Below, piece by piece: positions 63,025 to 64,000 of a stretch of DNA of 64,000 nt. Under the pieces are notes generated by a model that had not been told where the DNA came from, did no database searches, and saw only the letters and a list, made by a program, of their open reading frames with translations. Within the stretch, counting starts at the first letter, position 1; each line of letters begins with the position of its first letter. The position numbers were made by a program, and so were the translations under genes. This DNA is from Unio delphinus (taxonomy: Eukaryota; Mollusca; Bivalvia; Unionida; Unionidae), in NCBI GenBank assembly GCA_029339505.1, contig JAQISU010000155.1, positions 21,208,001 to 21,272,000 of the forward strand, written 5' to 3'.

Positions 63025-64000
63025 GTATGTTTTAATACTTGATATGAATTTCAGAAATAAGATTTATTTTTTACAGGACCTACAGACCTGTCAACTCTTA
63101 TGAATCCTAAGGTCTTATGAAAATTACCCTTAAAATATGAACTTATGGCATAAAAGCAAAAACTACAGAAAAATGATCCTTGCTGAAAATTCTGGAAAAT
63201 TTGTGTTTGATTTGGATCCGGGTATTATATTAGAAGCAGTGAAATTAGTCAGGGAACAAGACTAAATTTACATCAGCATACCATACACTTTAAACTGCAC
63301 CCATTTGTTAATGCAAAGCATCTGCATGATCTAACTGTTGATCATAGATATTTTTTTAGAATGGCATCCAGAAAGCAATGCATGTTTAAGACAAATTGAA
63401 TGATAAGCCTCTTGAAAAGTGTTAATAATCAAAACTGGAAAAATTAAAAGGAATATTCAGATTCTTGTGCATAAAAACTGGAAGGGACATTTATGTTTAT
63501 TGGATGTCACATGCCAATTTCAATATGACTGATGGGAAGAAATATGATTGCTGTCATCATGTGATATGGAGAAAGAACGTACGTCAAGTTGAGAGACAGC
63601 GGCAAGCCATTGAGCTGCATATGGTTTAGAACAAAATTTTTAGCAACCAACTTTACTAGTGGTAAATAAAGTCCACGCGTACATTACAAACATTTCAGTC
63701 AAACATGTTTATTGTTGCTACACGTTCCGAATACCAAACTTTTAATTAGGTTACATTTTCCAGCTTTACAATTGTAGTGATATTTTGTCATACCTTTCGG
63801 AAAACTGGTCAAACTTACTGAAAAAATCAACTGCCTTACTGAGACCGACTCGTCAGGGTTGGCAGGTCTGGATCTGTATCAGATCTATTCAGCTATTTGA
63901 AGTCACACTAGCACAATGCAGCGCTAAGTAATAATGGAAAGACATTTTTAAATTTCATTATCGCATATGTTGTCATATTCTAAAGTGCATTCAGAACATC
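63025..64000 (+). other. Afadin intron running off the window
   Basis: AT-rich sequence with no recognisable exon to the window end; the downstream DIL and PDZ exons are expected beyond it. Confidence 0.75.

Overview
The window is animal nuclear DNA, most likely from a marine lophotrochozoan (probably a mollusc). It has GT-AG introns, AT-rich CpG-poor intron sequence, two families of tRNA-derived SINEs, a decayed LINE and many minisatellites. The organism call is an inference from repeat style and from the divergence of the host protein.

One host gene runs across the window on the + strand: an afadin/canoe (AFDN) orthologue. Nine internal exons can be placed with splice sites and consistent phase: 8056-8150, 9169-9433, 49996-50153, 52801-52915, 53651-53806, 56843-56949, 60928-61128, 62306-62460 and 62927-63024. 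They encode the linker after the first Ras-association (RA) domain, the second RA domain, the FHA domain and the start of the stretch leading to the DIL domain. First and last exons lie outside the window. The intron between exons 2 and 3 is about 40.6 kb.

That intron contains a complete Polinton/Maverick (adintovirus-like) element at 15771-30661, about 14.9 kb. Its 228-bp outer terminal inverted repeats are identical by eye, the inverted repeat extends inward to about 280-294 bp, and it is flanked by a TAGTAG duplication. Reading frames look intact, and its base composition (CpG-rich) differs from the flanks, so the insertion looks young. Left block: packaging ATPase (-), a zinc-ribbon ORF (+) linked through a candidate -1 slippery site to a parvovirus-type phospholipase A2 domain, DDE integrase (+), a small HNH protein (-), and a very large protein-primed-type DNA polymerase B fused to a C-terminal SF1 helicase (-). 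A short bidirectional start region follows, then a rightward block: Cys-rich zinc protein, HNH/NUMOD homing-type endonuclease, an unknown protein, a 300-bp regulatory-looking gap with a 14-bp stem-loop, two unknown or core-like proteins, double-jelly-roll-type major capsid candidate, alanine-rich minor virion protein, adenain-like protease, a coiled-coil fibre-like protein, a two-TM protein, and a penton/minor-capsid protein. This is a full replication, integration, capsid, maturation and packaging set.

The most unusual points are the PolB-SF1 helicase fusion, the A_AAA_AAC site joining a zinc ribbon to PLA2, LPG motifs shared between the PLA2 start and the C-terminus of the minor virion protein, a recurrent CGCTAGCG palindrome placed in two unrelated genes and two intergenic sites, a TIR that is itself bounded by inverted 16-mers, and a tandem duplication at an overlapping gene junction that creates a chimeric ORF.

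The rest of the window (1-8055, the remainder of the large intron, and the smaller introns) holds SINEs, LINE debris, dispersed repeats and tandem arrays. The largest array is a 36-bp satellite of about 47 units at 58.5-60.2 kb, lying between the two FHA exons.
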